64,000 bases of DNA from Ga0077527 sp032128415 (lineage in GTDB: Bacteria; Pseudomonadota; Gammaproteobacteria; Burkholderiales; SG8-41): positions 1-64,000 of the forward strand of contig JAQBGW010000165.1 of the NCBI GenBank assembly GCA_032128415.1. The letters run 5' to 3'. Below the pieces are notes generated by a model that made no database searches, had not been told where the DNA came from, and saw nothing but the letters and a program-made list of their open reading frames with translations. Positions 22,193-30,562 of this stretch are shown here, one piece after another; within the stretch, counting starts at the first letter, position 1, and every line of letters begins with the position of its first letter. A program made the position numbers and the translations under genes.

Positions 22193-22752
22193 CAGTAGTC
22201 CGCTTCCCAATCCACCACAATGACACCGCCGGCAAGATCAACCTTGCGGATTACCGGGCCGATGAACGGCAACAGTCGTTCGTGCTCACCTGCCACCTTA
22301 TCTGCCACTTTGTCTGCCACCTTGTCTGCCGCCTTATCCTCCACCACCAACACATCATTGGCGCCGGTCTCGAAAACCCGGGATACCTTGCCCAACGTCA
22401 CGCCCGCCGTATTGATCACTGCGAGACCGACCAGATCAGACCAGTAATACTCGTTTTCGCCGACTTCCGGAAAAACATCACGGGACACTGCAACCCGCTG
22501 TCCCTGCAGCGCTGCCGCCTGCTCCCGGTCGGCAATGCCTTCCAGCTTTGCCACCACCGTAGCGCCATGCTGCTTTGCAGACTCGACGACTCGTGGTTGC
22601 CAGTCGCCGTCCTTTCCCATTTGCCAGACCGCGTACTGCAGTAGTCCTAGCGGTGTTTCGGTAAAGGGCTGTAGTTTGATCCAGCCCTTGACCCCGTAGG
22701 GGGCGACGACGCGCCCCATGACCACCAGCCGCTCAGGCGGCCTTTGGCTCAC
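22192..22752 (-). CDS. rimM: 16S rRNA processing protein RimM, with internal 4-residue repeat tract
   Basis: A 30S maturation factor that binds S19. The N-terminal RimM barrel is VVMGRVVAPYGVKGWIKLQPFTETP; the PRC-barrel part is ENEYYWSDLVGLAVINTAGVTLGKVSRVFETGANDVLVV; the family end GGVIVVDWEADY is present. Between DVLVVED and RLLPFIGPVI the usual short loop is expanded by ADKVADKVADKV-type repeats, from a 12-bp DNA tandem. The start is uncertain: GTG at 22752 overlaps rpsP by 20 bases, while GTG at 22725 or ATG at 22719 would avoid overlap but trim the first strand. It is co-transcribed with rpsP and trmD. Confidence 0.95.
   Translation of the reverse strand: MSQRPPERLVVMGRVVAPYGVKGWIKLQPFTETPLGLLQYAVWQMGKDGDWQPRVVESAKQHGATVVAKLEGIADREQAAALQGQRVAVSRDVFPEVGENEYYWSDLVGLAVINTAGVTLGKVSRVFETGANDVLVVEDKAADKVADKVADKVAGEHERLLPFIGPVIRKVDLAGGVIVVDWEADY
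22291..22338. repeat. Four 12-bp tandem repeats inside rimM
   Basis: TGCCACCTTATC, TGCCACTTTGTC, TGCCACCTTGTC and TGCCGCCTTATC follow one another. The 12-base unit keeps the frame and encodes an Ala-Asp-Lys-Val repeat in the loop of the PRC-barrel domain. Confidence 0.9.
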
Positions 22753-22987
22753 CAGCCTGCTTGACGAGCCGGGTCACCGTGTCGGAGAGCAACGCGCCCT
22801 TGCTCTGCCAAAACGCGATGCGTTCGCGGTTGATGCGCAAACGCTCGGTGCCCTCGGGCGCCTTGGGATTGTAGAATCCCAGACGTTCGAGGAAGCGGCC
22901 GTCACGCGCAAAACGCGAGTCAGCAGCAACCAGATTGAAGAACGGGCGCTTTTTGGCACCCCCACGTGCTAAACGGATAACGACCAT
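22733..22987 (-). CDS. rpsP: 30S ribosomal protein S16
   Basis: An 84-residue S16, required early in 30S assembly. It is recognisable along its whole length: MVVIRLARGGAKKRPFFNLVAADSRFARDGRFLERLGFYNPKA and LRINRERIAFWQSKGALLSDTVTRLVKQAG. It is the first gene of the rpsP-rimM-trmD-rplS operon. Its Shine-Dalgarno (AGGA) lies inside a perfect 16-bp palindrome 9 bases before the start, which may affect initiation. Confidence 0.98.
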   Translation of the reverse strand: MVVIRLARGGAKKRPFFNLVAADSRFARDGRFLERLGFYNPKAPEGTERLRINRERIAFWQSKGALLSDTVTRLVKQAGEPKAA

Positions 22988-22995
22988 GATAAAAA

Positions 22996-23011
22996 TTCCT
23001 GTCGACAGGAA
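22996..23011 (-). promoter_or_regulatory. 16-bp perfect palindrome containing the rpsP ribosome-binding site
   Basis: TTCCTGTCGACAGGAA sits in the leader of rpsP, between the predicted promoter and the ATG. In RNA, an intermolecular or tight hairpin form would cover the AGGA Shine-Dalgarno; as DNA it could be an operator. Seen directly; function is inference. Confidence 0.5.
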
Positions 23012-23027
23012 ATGTCGAAAGGGGCGG

Positions 23028-23057
23028 ATTTTACGCTAGTTTTTCACTTACACGCAA
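23028..23057 (-). promoter_or_regulatory. Probable promoter of the rpsP-rimM-trmD-rplS operon
   Basis: On the minus strand TTGCGT (23057-23052) is followed after 18 bases by TAAAAT (23033-23028), a reasonable sigma70 pair 41-70 bases upstream of the rpsP start, with no gene between. Confidence 0.5.
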
Positions 23058-23142
23058 CAAAAGCGGGCGTCTGCAGCGTTTCCGGGATGACTGGGGGCTG
23101 CGCGCGAAAATATTATTTAACTTATTGATTTTTAACATATTT

Positions 23143-23994
23143 ATGACAAATTCCGAGATCGCCCCCAGCGCCCGTATCAACACCGCACTGCATACCCGCT
23201 TCGGTGAGGATTACAACCCCGGCGCAGCACAACCAGGTCTCGCTGATCTGGCGCGAATTGCCGAACATCGGTCGATCCGGCGTTATGCCACCACCCCCAT
23301 TGCGCCGGAGTTATTGCGGTTGTTATTCGCCTGCGCCCTCTCGGCGCCGACTAAAAGCGACCTGCAGCAGGCCGACATCATCCATGTCGTCGACGCCGCC
23401 AAGCGTCAGCGCATCGTCGCCACGATCCCCGACATGCAATGGATACTCGATGCGCCGGTGTTCCTGGTGTTCTGCGGCAACAACCGCCGCATCCGCCATA
23501 TCGGCGCCTGGCGCGACAAGCCGTTCGCGAACGAGCATCTCGATCACTTCATGAATGCTGCGGTAGATGCCGGCATTGTCATGATGAATTTCATCCGCGC
23601 TGCCGAAGCTGCCGGTTTGGGTACTTGCCCGATCAGCGCCGTCCGCAATGCCGTCGCTGCCGTGAGCAGCGAGCTGGCCCTGCCCGAGGGCGTATTTCCA
23701 CTGGCGGGACTCTGCGTAGGGTATCCGGCGACGCCGGGTCACATCAGCCCGCGACTGCCGCTGGCGGCCACGGTACATACCGACCGCTACGACGAAACCC
23801 GGTTACGCGAGCAGGTCGATGCCTACGACCAGCGGCGACACGCCAATCATCCATACGCAAAACAACGGCGTACCGCGCAGTTCGGCAAAGCTGAGTTTTA
23901 TGGCTGGTCAGAGGACAAGGCCCGGCAATATGCTGAGCCGGAACGGGCGGACTTCGGCGCTTATATCCGGCGTCAGGGATTCAGCCTCAAGTAA
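23143..23994 (+). CDS. NfsA-type NADPH-dependent nitroreductase/oxidoreductase
   Basis: A 283-residue FMN-dependent nitroreductase-family protein. The N-terminal HRSIRRYATTPIAPELLRLLFACALSAPTKSDLQQADIIHV and the central MNAAVDAGIVMMNFIRAAEAAGLGTCPISAVR are typical of the NfsA/FRP branch. PLAGLCVGYPA and the C-terminal RRTAQFGKAEFYGWSEDKARQYAEPERADFGAYIRRQGF complete it. It should reduce quinones, nitroaromatics or flavin with NADPH; the native substrate is unknown. The start at 23143 was preferred to 23125 because the family-like sequence starts later, though no clear ribosome site is present. It is convergent with ffh. Confidence 0.85.
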   Translation: MTNSEIAPSARINTALHTRFGEDYNPGAAQPGLADLARIAEHRSIRRYATTPIAPELLRLLFACALSAPTKSDLQQADIIHVVDAAKRQRIVATIPDMQWILDAPVFLVFCGNNRRIRHIGAWRDKPFANEHLDHFMNAAVDAGIVMMNFIRAAEAAGLGTCPISAVRNAVAAVSSELALPEGVFPLAGLCVGYPATPGHISPRLPLAATVHTDRYDETRLREQVDAYDQRRHANHPYAKQRRTAQFGKAEFYGWSEDKARQYAEPERADFGAYIRRQGFSLK

Positions 23995-24015
23995 CTGACC
24001 CGCCCGGCGCGCTAC

Positions 24016-25368
24016 TCAGCGCGCGCCCGGAAACATGCCCTTCATCGAACGCATCATTTTCGCCATGCCACCCTTGGCGACCATCTTCATCATCTTCTGT
24101 GTCTGCTCAAACTGACTGAGCAGACGGTTCACTTCCTGCACGCTGACACCCGCTCCCGCGGCGATGCGACGCTTGCGTGTTGCCTTGAGCAGTTCAGGTT
24201 TGGCGCGCTCCAGCGGCGTCATTGAGTTGATGATGCCCTCCAGCCGGCGGATCGTTTTGTCGTCCATCTGCGGCGCGCTTTGTGCCGCCTGTGCCAGTTG
24301 CGCAGGCAATTTGTCCATCAGCGCGCTCATGCCACCCATCTTGCGCATCTGCATGACCTGTTGCTTGAAATCATCAAGATCAAAACCCTTGCCGCTCTTG
24401 ACCTTGCGCGCAAATTTCTCGGCTTCCGCGTGATCCACCGACTTTTGGACATCTTCGATCAGCGACAACACGTCGCCCATGCCGAGTATGCGCGACGCCA
24501 TGCGATCGGGATGGAAGGCCTCCAGCCCGGTCAGTTTTTCGCCGACACCGGCAAACTTGACTGGTTTCCCGGTGACATGGCGCACCGATAGCGCCGCGCC
24601 GCCACGCGCATCGCCGTCGAGTTTGGTCAGAATCACGCCGGTCAGCGGCAATGCATCACCAAACGCTTTGGCAACATTGACTGCGTCCTGACCCTGCATC
24701 GCATCAACCACGAACAGTGTTTCAATTGGGTTGAGCGCCGCGTGCAATTCGCGGATTTCCCGCATCATCGCCTCATCGATCGCCAGTCGCCCTGCGGTAT
24801 CAACGATCAACACGTCGTGAAAATGCGTGCGCGCGTATTGCAGCGCGCCCTGCGCAATCGCTACGGGTAATGCATCAACCGGCGCCGCATGAAAATCTGC
24901 ATCGACCTGCCCGGCAACAATCTTCAATTGCTCAATCGCCGCAGGGCGGTACACGTCGCAACTTGTCAACAACACTTTTTTCCGCTGCTCGGTGCGCAAC
25001 CAGTGCGCCAGTTTGCCCGCGGTAGTGGTCTTGCCCGCGCCCTGCAGACCGGCTAGCAGGATGACTGCGGGCGGTTGAGCGGCCAGATTGAGCGACTCGT
25101 TATGCTCGCCCATCAGGCTGACGAGCTCGCGATGCACGACGCCGACCAGCGCCTGCCCCGGTGTCAGACTGCCGATGACTTCCTGACCGACCGCCTTTTC
25201 ACGTACTCGGTCGATGAACGTGCGGACCACCGGCAGCGCAACGTCGGCCTCCAGCAACGCGACGCGGACTTCACGCAAGGCGTCCTGGATATTGCTGTCC
25301 GTCAGGCGCGCTTCGCCACGCAGCGTCTTGACGACGCGTGACAGCCGCCCGGTGAGGTTGTCGAACAT
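24016..25368 (-). CDS. ffh: Signal recognition particle GTPase Ffh
   Basis: A 450-residue SRP54 protein that binds 4.5S RNA and signal sequences of nascent membrane proteins. N domain: MFDNLTGRLSRVVKTLRGEARLTDSNIQDALREVRVALLEADV. G domain: GLQGAGKTTTAGKLA (P-loop), DVYRPAAIEQL, VDTAGRL, TKLDGDARGGAALSV. M domain: rich in Met with MRKMGGMSALMDKLP, RIAAGAGVSVQEVNRLLSQFEQTQKMMKMV and a GMAKMMRSMKGMFPG tail. The start at 25368 begins exactly at the family N-terminus; 13 upstream codons were dropped. It is divergent from the CcsA-like gene with 28 bases between starts. Confidence 0.98.
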   Translation of the reverse strand: MFDNLTGRLSRVVKTLRGEARLTDSNIQDALREVRVALLEADVALPVVRTFIDRVREKAVGQEVIGSLTPGQALVGVVHRELVSLMGEHNESLNLAAQPPAVILLAGLQGAGKTTTAGKLAHWLRTEQRKKVLLTSCDVYRPAAIEQLKIVAGQVDADFHAAPVDALPVAIAQGALQYARTHFHDVLIVDTAGRLAIDEAMMREIRELHAALNPIETLFVVDAMQGQDAVNVAKAFGDALPLTGVILTKLDGDARGGAALSVRHVTGKPVKFAGVGEKLTGLEAFHPDRMASRILGMGDVLSLIEDVQKSVDHAEAEKFARKVKSGKGFDLDDFKQQVMQMRKMGGMSALMDKLPAQLAQAAQSAPQMDDKTIRRLEGIINSMTPLERAKPELLKATRKRRIAAGAGVSVQEVNRLLSQFEQTQKMMKMVAKGGMAKMMRSMKGMFPGAR

Positions 25369-25396
25369 GGGGTGTGCGTTCGGGTAAACTTGAAAG

Positions 25397-26224
25397 ATGA
25401 AAGACATTTTACCGTATCTGATCAGCGCGCTTCTTTACGCAGCGATGGCGGTCTACTTCTGGCGGCTGCACTGGTCGATGGCGGACGCAGCTCCGGTATC
25501 GCAGGCGCCATCCACCGCAGAGCGCATCGGCGTGCTGATTGCGCTCGGCGTGCATGCCGGCGCGTTGTTCGGGGTGATGTTTTCGGGAAATACGCTGCGC
25601 ATCGGCGTTGGTGATGCGGTTTCCACCATCCTCTGGCTGACGGTACTGATCTACTGGCTGGGCGGCCTGTTCTACCGCCTTGAGGGATTGCAGGCACTGA
25701 TCATGCCGATCGCGGCGGTCGCGGCTTTGCTGCCTGTTCTGTGGCCGGCCGCGCGGCCGCTGCCCAACACCGAACTGCTTGCTTTCAAGCTGCATCTGGT
25801 CATTTCGATGCTCGCTTACAGCCTGTTTACAATCGCCTCGCTGCACGTACTGCTGATGACTATGCTGGAACGCAAGCTGCACCAGGGCGCGCTGCCAGCA
25901 GGCCTGCGCCGGCTGCCGGCTCTGCTGACCATGGAAACGTTGTTGTTCCGCATCATCTGGGCAGGGTTTGTCATGCTGTCACTGACACTGGCCAGCGGCA
26001 TGGTGTTCTCAGAGGAAGTCTTCGGCAAAGCCGCGCAATTCAATCACAAAACAATTTTCGGCATCGTGTCCTGGTTGGTGTTCGGTGCGCTGTTGTTTGG
26101 TCGCCATTTTTACGGATGGCGCGGCCGCACTGCCGTGCGCTGGACACTATCCGGTTTCCTGCTGCTCGTACTGGCTTATCTGGGCAGCAAATTCGTCGTC
26201 GAAGTCCTGCTCGGGCGAAGCTGA
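25397..26224 (+). CDS. CcsA/YpjD-type cytochrome c assembly-like membrane protein
   Basis: A 275-residue multipass protein with about eight hydrophobic helices. It fits the CcsA/ResC/HemX-like 'cytochrome c assembly protein' family: LHLVISMLAYSLFTIASLHVLLMTMLERKLH, LPALLTMETLLFRIIWAGFVMLSLTLASGMVFSEEVFG and FNHKTIFGIVSWLVFGALLFGRHFYGWRGR carry the conserved His residues. The tryptophan-rich WWD haem-binding motif of true CcsA proteins is not evident, as in the YpjD subgroup. A gene of this type beside ffh is usual in beta- and gammaproteobacteria. The exact role is not established. It is followed 62 bases later by the CorC-like gene on the same strand. Confidence 0.82.
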   Translation: MKDILPYLISALLYAAMAVYFWRLHWSMADAAPVSQAPSTAERIGVLIALGVHAGALFGVMFSGNTLRIGVGDAVSTILWLTVLIYWLGGLFYRLEGLQALIMPIAAVAALLPVLWPAARPLPNTELLAFKLHLVISMLAYSLFTIASLHVLLMTMLERKLHQGALPAGLRRLPALLTMETLLFRIIWAGFVMLSLTLASGMVFSEEVFGKAAQFNHKTIFGIVSWLVFGALLFGRHFYGWRGRTAVRWTLSGFLLLVLAYLGSKFVVEVLLGRS

Positions 26225-26286
26225 CGGGCGGCGTCGTTCCGACACCGGCTTCAGTTCTGCCGTTCTGGTTACCGTGAGGTGTACAC

Positions 26287-27582
26287 ATGGAAGTATTGCT
26301 ACTCACTTTTCTGATCCTGCTTAACGGCGCTTTCGCAATGTCTGAAGTCGCGTTGCTGACAGCCCGCCGCTCGCGGCTGACCATGCTCGCGCATCGAGGA
26401 GACAAACTCGCAGCGGCCGCAGTAAAACTCAGCGCCGAGCCAACACGATTTCTCTCGACGGTGCAGATCGGCATCACGTCGATCGGCCTGCTCAACGGCA
26501 TCGTCGGCGAAGCGATCTTCGCTCCACCGTTTGCAGAATGGTTGCAGGCACAGGGGCTGGAGACGAAATTCAGCGGGGTGCTGGCCACTCTGGTGGTTGT
26601 CGCTTGCATCACCTACATCTCCATCGTTCTCGGTGAAATCGTGCCTAAACGCCTCGGCCAGCACAGCGCCGAGAATATCGCCCGCCTGGTGGCGTGGCCG
26701 ATGCGTGTACTTGCCTGGATTACCGCCCCCTTCGTGCACCTGCTGACGATATCCACAGACGCCGTGCTCAAGCTTGCACTGAGGATATTTCGCCTGCAGC
26801 CACAGGATTCCGGGCCGCAGCCGCTGTCGATCGACGAGATTCGTACCATCGTGCTCGAATCATCCAACGTGATGCCGAAAAAACACGCCTCGGTGCTGCT
26901 CAATCTGCTGGAAATCGGCTCCATCACCGTGGACGATGTGATGATCCCGCGCAACCAGCTCGAAGCCGTTGACCTGGATCTGCCGATTGAAGAACTGGAA
27001 CAGCAATTGTCTACCGCTCATCACCGGCGCGTTGTCGTTTATCAGGATCAGCTCGACAATGTGATCGGCACCATGCGCGTGCGCCATGCGCTGACGCTGA
27101 TCCAGCGCGATGAGCTGACCCGCGAAAGTCTCCGGGAAATGATCCGCGAACCCTATTTTGTACCCTCGTCAACACCTTTGCTGTCACAGATTCAGAATTT
27201 CCAGGAACAACAGGATCGCGTCAGTCTAGTGGTTGATGAATACGGGGAAATCATGGGCCTGGTGACGCTGGAGGACATACTCGAGGAGATCATCGGCGAA
27301 TTCACCACCCAGTCACCGCTGATGACACGGGGGCTGACGCGGCAATCGGACGGCAGCTATCTGGTCGAAGGCAGCACCCTGCTGCGGGAACTCAACCGCA
27401 AGCTGAACCTGGAATTTCCGCTGGACGGGCCAAAAACACTTAACGGCTTGATTCTGGAGCATTTACAGGATATTCCGGAGCCGAATACCAGTGTCCGCAT
27501 CGCCGGATATCCACTGGAAATTGTGCAAACCCAGGATCGCGTCATCAAAAGTGTGCGAATTACCCCGCCGCCCCGCCCCTGA
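26287..27582 (+). CDS. CorC/HlyC-family CNNM-type transporter-like protein (DUF21 + CBS pair + CorC_HlyC)
   Basis: A 431-residue inner-membrane protein. An N-terminal DUF21/CNNM transmembrane domain (EVLLLTFLILLNGAFAMSEVALLTARRSRL, VQIGITSIGLLNGIVGEA, ISIVLGEIVPKRLGQHSAENIA) is followed by two CBS domains (VDDVMIPRNQLEAVDLD; REPYFVPSSTPLLSQIQNFQEQQDRVSLVVDEYGEIMGLVTLEDILEEIIGE) and a C-terminal CorC_HlyC domain (YLVEGSTLLRELNRKL...TLNGLILEHLQDIPEPNTSVRIAGYPLEIVQ). Homologues are linked to Mg2+/Co2+ efflux; older 'hemolysin' labels are historical. It lies between the CcsA-like gene and pilC. Confidence 0.92.
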   Translation: MEVLLLTFLILLNGAFAMSEVALLTARRSRLTMLAHRGDKLAAAAVKLSAEPTRFLSTVQIGITSIGLLNGIVGEAIFAPPFAEWLQAQGLETKFSGVLATLVVVACITYISIVLGEIVPKRLGQHSAENIARLVAWPMRVLAWITAPFVHLLTISTDAVLKLALRIFRLQPQDSGPQPLSIDEIRTIVLESSNVMPKKHASVLLNLLEIGSITVDDVMIPRNQLEAVDLDLPIEELEQQLSTAHHRRVVVYQDQLDNVIGTMRVRHALTLIQRDELTRESLREMIREPYFVPSSTPLLSQIQNFQEQQDRVSLVVDEYGEIMGLVTLEDILEEIIGEFTTQSPLMTRGLTRQSDGSYLVEGSTLLRELNRKLNLEFPLDGPKTLNGLILEHLQDIPEPNTSVRIAGYPLEIVQTQDRVIKSVRITPPPRP

Positions 27583-27696
27583 GTCTGCTGCCGCAGGGTG
27601 TGTCGCACAGCCTTTACAAAGCGCCGCTGGAAAGGCATGATTCCCTGAATAACAACTCGTAACCTATTGGTTATTGAGAGATTTTGGAGGTCTGCC

Positions 27697-28926
27697 ATGG
27701 CAACCGCAACTGCTGCCGCACGCAAAACACAAATCAAAGAGTTCACCTTCCGCTGGGTTGGCCAGGATCGTGCCGGGAAAACCGTACGCGGCGAAATTCA
27801 AGCCAGCGGCGAAGCTCAGGTCAATGCCACTCTGCGCCGTCAGGGCATCAAAATCGTCGAAGTCAAAAAACAGCGCATAGGTACTGGCGGATCGGTATCC
27901 GATAAGGACATCACATTGTTTACCCGCCAACTGGCAACGATGATGAAAGCCGGCGTGCCGCTGTTGCAGTCTTTTGACATCGTTGGCAAGGGCCACAGCA
28001 ATCCGGCCGTTGCCCGTCTGCTGATGGCCATCAAGACCGACGTCGAAACCGGCACGTCCCTGAAACAGGCTTTCGAGAAACATCCGCTGCATTTCGATGC
28101 GCTGTTCTGCAACCTGGTGGGCGCCGGCGAAGCTGCCGGTATTCTGGAAAGCCTGCTCGACCGGCTGGCCACCTACAAGGAAAAAATTCAAGGCATCAAG
28201 GCCAAGATCAAGTCCGCGCTTTTTTATCCGATCGCCATTATCGTGGTCGCCGTGGTCATTACTGCAATCATCATGATTTTCGTGATTCCGGCGTTTAAGG
28301 AAGTGTTCAAGAGTTTCGGCGCCGATCTGCCAACGCCGACGCTGATCGTGATGGCGATGTCGGATTTTGTCGTCGCCAACTGGTTTGTCCTCTTCGGCGG
28401 AGCTGGCGCTGCAATCTACGCTTTTTTCTGGACCTGGAAACGTTCGGAAAAAATGCAGATGATCATGGATCGTTTAACCCTGAAAATTCCGATTTTCGGT
28501 GACCTGATCCGCAAATCATCTATCGCCCGCTGGACACGCACGCTGTCAACGATGTTTGCCGCCGGCGTGCCCCTGGTCGAAGCACTCGGCTCCGTAGCCG
28601 GCGCATCAGGGAATTACGTCTACTTTGTAGCCACCAAGAAAATCCAGGCCGAGGTGTCCACCGGCTCCAGCCTTACGTCGTCCATGCAGGGCACCGAAGT
28701 GTTCCCGAGCATGGTGATCCAGATGGTCATGATCGGCGAGGAAGCCGGCTCACTGGACGCGATGCTGGGCAAAGTGGCTGACTTCTTCGAACAGGAAGTC
28801 GATGACACCGTGGAAGCACTGGCCAGCCTGATGGAACCGATGATCATGGTGGTGCTGGGCACGCTGATCGGCGGCATGGTCATTGCCATGTATCTGCCGA
28901 TTTTCAAACTGGGTGCCGCGGTATAA
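27697..28926 (+). CDS. pilC: Type IV pilus inner-membrane platform protein PilC
   Basis: A 409-residue GspF/PilC-family protein that connects the PilB/PilT motors to pilin extraction. It has an N-terminal FTFRWVGQDRAGKTVRGEIQASGEAQVNATLRRQGI and two repeated GspF domains: first around DITLFTRQLATMMKAGVPLLQSFDIVGKG, second around SSIARWTRTLSTMFAAGVPLVEALGSVAGASGN. The hydrophobic segments and the end LASLMEPMIMVVLGTLIGGMVIAMYLPIFKLGAAV are complete. The ATG at 27697 has GGAGG 8 bases upstream. It pairs with pilD downstream, but the pilB ATPase normally found just before pilC is absent; a CorC-like gene is there instead. Confidence 0.96.
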   Translation: MATATAAARKTQIKEFTFRWVGQDRAGKTVRGEIQASGEAQVNATLRRQGIKIVEVKKQRIGTGGSVSDKDITLFTRQLATMMKAGVPLLQSFDIVGKGHSNPAVARLLMAIKTDVETGTSLKQAFEKHPLHFDALFCNLVGAGEAAGILESLLDRLATYKEKIQGIKAKIKSALFYPIAIIVVAVVITAIIMIFVIPAFKEVFKSFGADLPTPTLIVMAMSDFVVANWFVLFGGAGAAIYAFFWTWKRSEKMQMIMDRLTLKIPIFGDLIRKSSIARWTRTLSTMFAAGVPLVEALGSVAGASGNYVYFVATKKIQAEVSTGSSLTSSMQGTEVFPSMVIQMVMIGEEAGSLDAMLGKVADFFEQEVDDTVEALASLMEPMIMVVLGTLIGGMVIAMYLPIFKLGAAV

Positions 28927-28946
28927 CTCTGCGCGCGTGCGCATAT

Positions 28947-28969
28947 CGGCGCCGCGAGGCGCCGGTTTT
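28947..28969 (+). terminator. GC-rich hairpin with short T-run after pilC
   Basis: CGGCGCC / GGCGCCG (28947-28953 with 28958-28964, GCGA loop) followed by GTTTT lies in the 117-base gap between pilC and pilD. The T-run is short, so it may only attenuate transcription toward pilD. Confidence 0.5.
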
Positions 28970-29043
28970 GGCTGCAACGCTGCTCACGCGGTATTTCATT
29001 TGTCAGCAGGCTTGATGCCCTCCGCATTTGAACGGTAATCGCC

Positions 29044-29889
29044 TTGGCCCTGTCCACTCCCCTCATCTTCGTAATGGTCATGATCCTGCTCGGCCTGTGC
29101 GTCGGCAGCTTTCTCAATGTCGTTATCCACCGTCTGCCGAAAATAATGGAGCGGCAGTGGCGCGCCGAGTGCGCGGAGCTTGCCGGACAGGAATCCCCGT
29201 CGCCTGAACGTTACAACCTGGTTGTGCCGCGCTCAGCGTGTCCCGCCTGCGGTCACCGGATTACTGCACTGGAAAACATACCGGTGTTGAGTTATCTGCT
29301 GCTGCGCGGCAAATGCTCCGGGTGCAGTGCCATCATTTCACCGCGTTATCCCGCCGTAGAAATGATCACCGCTGTGTTGTCCGGCTACGTCGCCTGGCAT
29401 TTCGGCTACGGCATGGCCGCCGCAGGCGCCCTGATGTTCACCTGGTCGATGATTGCGCTGACTTTCATCGACCTCGACACCTATTACCTGCCTGACAGCA
29501 TCACTCTGCCGCTGTTGTGGCTGGGGCTGCTAATTAACCTCGGCGGCACCTATGCATCGCTGTCCTCTGCCGTCATCGGCGCTGCTGCCGGTTACCTGTC
29601 TCTGTGGGCGGTGTACTGGATATTCAAATGGGCCACCGGCAAAGAAGGCATGGGTTACGGTGACTTCAAACTGCTGGCGGCTATCGGCGCATGGCTAGGC
29701 TGGCAGATGCTGCCGCTGACGATACTGCTCTCGTCTCTGGTCGGTGCGGTGATCGGTATCAGCATGATCGTACTCGCGCGACAGGGCCGCAACGTGCCTA
29801 TCCCGTTTGGCCCCTACCTTGCCATCGCGGGCATGATTGCCATGCTCTATGGCGACGCGCTGACTCGCGCTTATTTGGGCCCGATCTGA
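29044..29889 (+). CDS. pilD: Type IV prepilin leader peptidase/N-methyltransferase PilD
   Basis: A 281-residue membrane aspartyl protease that cleaves and N-methylates type IV pilins and pseudopilins. Visible are the N-terminal LCVGSFLNVVIHRLPKIMERQW, the cytoplasmic zinc loop with two CxxC pairs (CPACGHRITALENIPVLSYLLLRGKCSGC), the first catalytic Asp in FIDLDTYYLPD and the second in GMGYGDFKLLAAIGAWLG. The frame offers TTG at 29044 as first start and ATG at 29074 next; the TTG gives the expected length before the first helix. It is followed 3 bases later by coaE, a conserved pairing. Confidence 0.96.
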   Translation: MALSTPLIFVMVMILLGLCVGSFLNVVIHRLPKIMERQWRAECAELAGQESPSPERYNLVVPRSACPACGHRITALENIPVLSYLLLRGKCSGCSAIISPRYPAVEMITAVLSGYVAWHFGYGMAAAGALMFTWSMIALTFIDLDTYYLPDSITLPLLWLGLLINLGGTYASLSSAVIGAAAGYLSLWAVYWIFKWATGKEGMGYGDFKLLAAIGAWLGWQMLPLTILLSSLVGAVIGISMIVLARQGRNVPIPFGPYLAIAGMIAMLYGDALTRAYLGPI

Positions 29890-29892
29890 CCC

Positions 29893-30510
29893 ATGTCGTA
29901 CTGCGTCGGACTCACCGGCGGGATCGGCTCAGGCAAATCACGCGCTGCGGCACTGTTTGCCGAAGGCGGTGCCTCGGTAGTCGATACCGATGCAATTTCA
30001 CATGAGCTCACCGGCACGAATGGCGCCGCGATGCCGGACATCCGCGCGACTTTCGGCGCCGCTGTGCTTGCTGCTGACGGCAGCTTGAATCGCGCCGCGA
30101 TGCGCGAGCGAGTCTTCAGCAATTCCGAAGATCGGCAACGCCTGGAAAATGTGCTGCATCCGCTGATCCAGGAACGCGCGCGCGAACGGATGCGCCGGTC
30201 CGTAGCACCCTATACACTGCTGGTGGTGCCGTTGCTACTGGAAACCGGCGCCTACCGCGATCTCATCGACCGTGTGCTGGTCGTGGACTGCTCCGAATCC
30301 CAGCAAATCGCCCGTACCATGGCACGCAGCGGAATTACTGAAGATGCGGTTCGGGCAATCATGGCGGCACAACTGCCGCGTGCGCAACGATTAGCCCGCG
30401 CCGATGACGTGATCCGCAACGATGGCGACATTGCTCAACTGCAAACTCAGGTCTTGAATTTGCACCGGCAATATCTACAGTACGGATCGACAGAGCCGGA
30501 CAACCACTAA
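29893..30510 (+). CDS. coaE: Dephospho-CoA kinase
   Basis: A 205-residue P-loop kinase for the last step of coenzyme A synthesis, phosphorylating the 3'-hydroxyl of dephospho-CoA. The P-loop GLTGGIGSGKSRAA is at the N-terminus; VVDTDAISHELTG carries the substrate Asp; LHPLIQERARERM, VVPLLLETGAYRDLIDRVLVVDC and QIARTMARSGITEDAVRAIMAAQLPRAQRLARADDVIRNDGD complete the family pattern. Gene order pilC-pilD-coaE-zapD-yacG is characteristic of beta- and gammaproteobacteria. Confidence 0.97.
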   Translation: MSYCVGLTGGIGSGKSRAAALFAEGGASVVDTDAISHELTGTNGAAMPDIRATFGAAVLAADGSLNRAAMRERVFSNSEDRQRLENVLHPLIQERARERMRRSVAPYTLLVVPLLLETGAYRDLIDRVLVVDCSESQQIARTMARSGITEDAVRAIMAAQLPRAQRLARADDVIRNDGDIAQLQTQVLNLHRQYLQYGSTEPDNH

Positions 30511-30562
30511 TGCACTGTAAGCCTTTATTTTTTCTGGATTTTGTCCGATACTCAGACAACTG

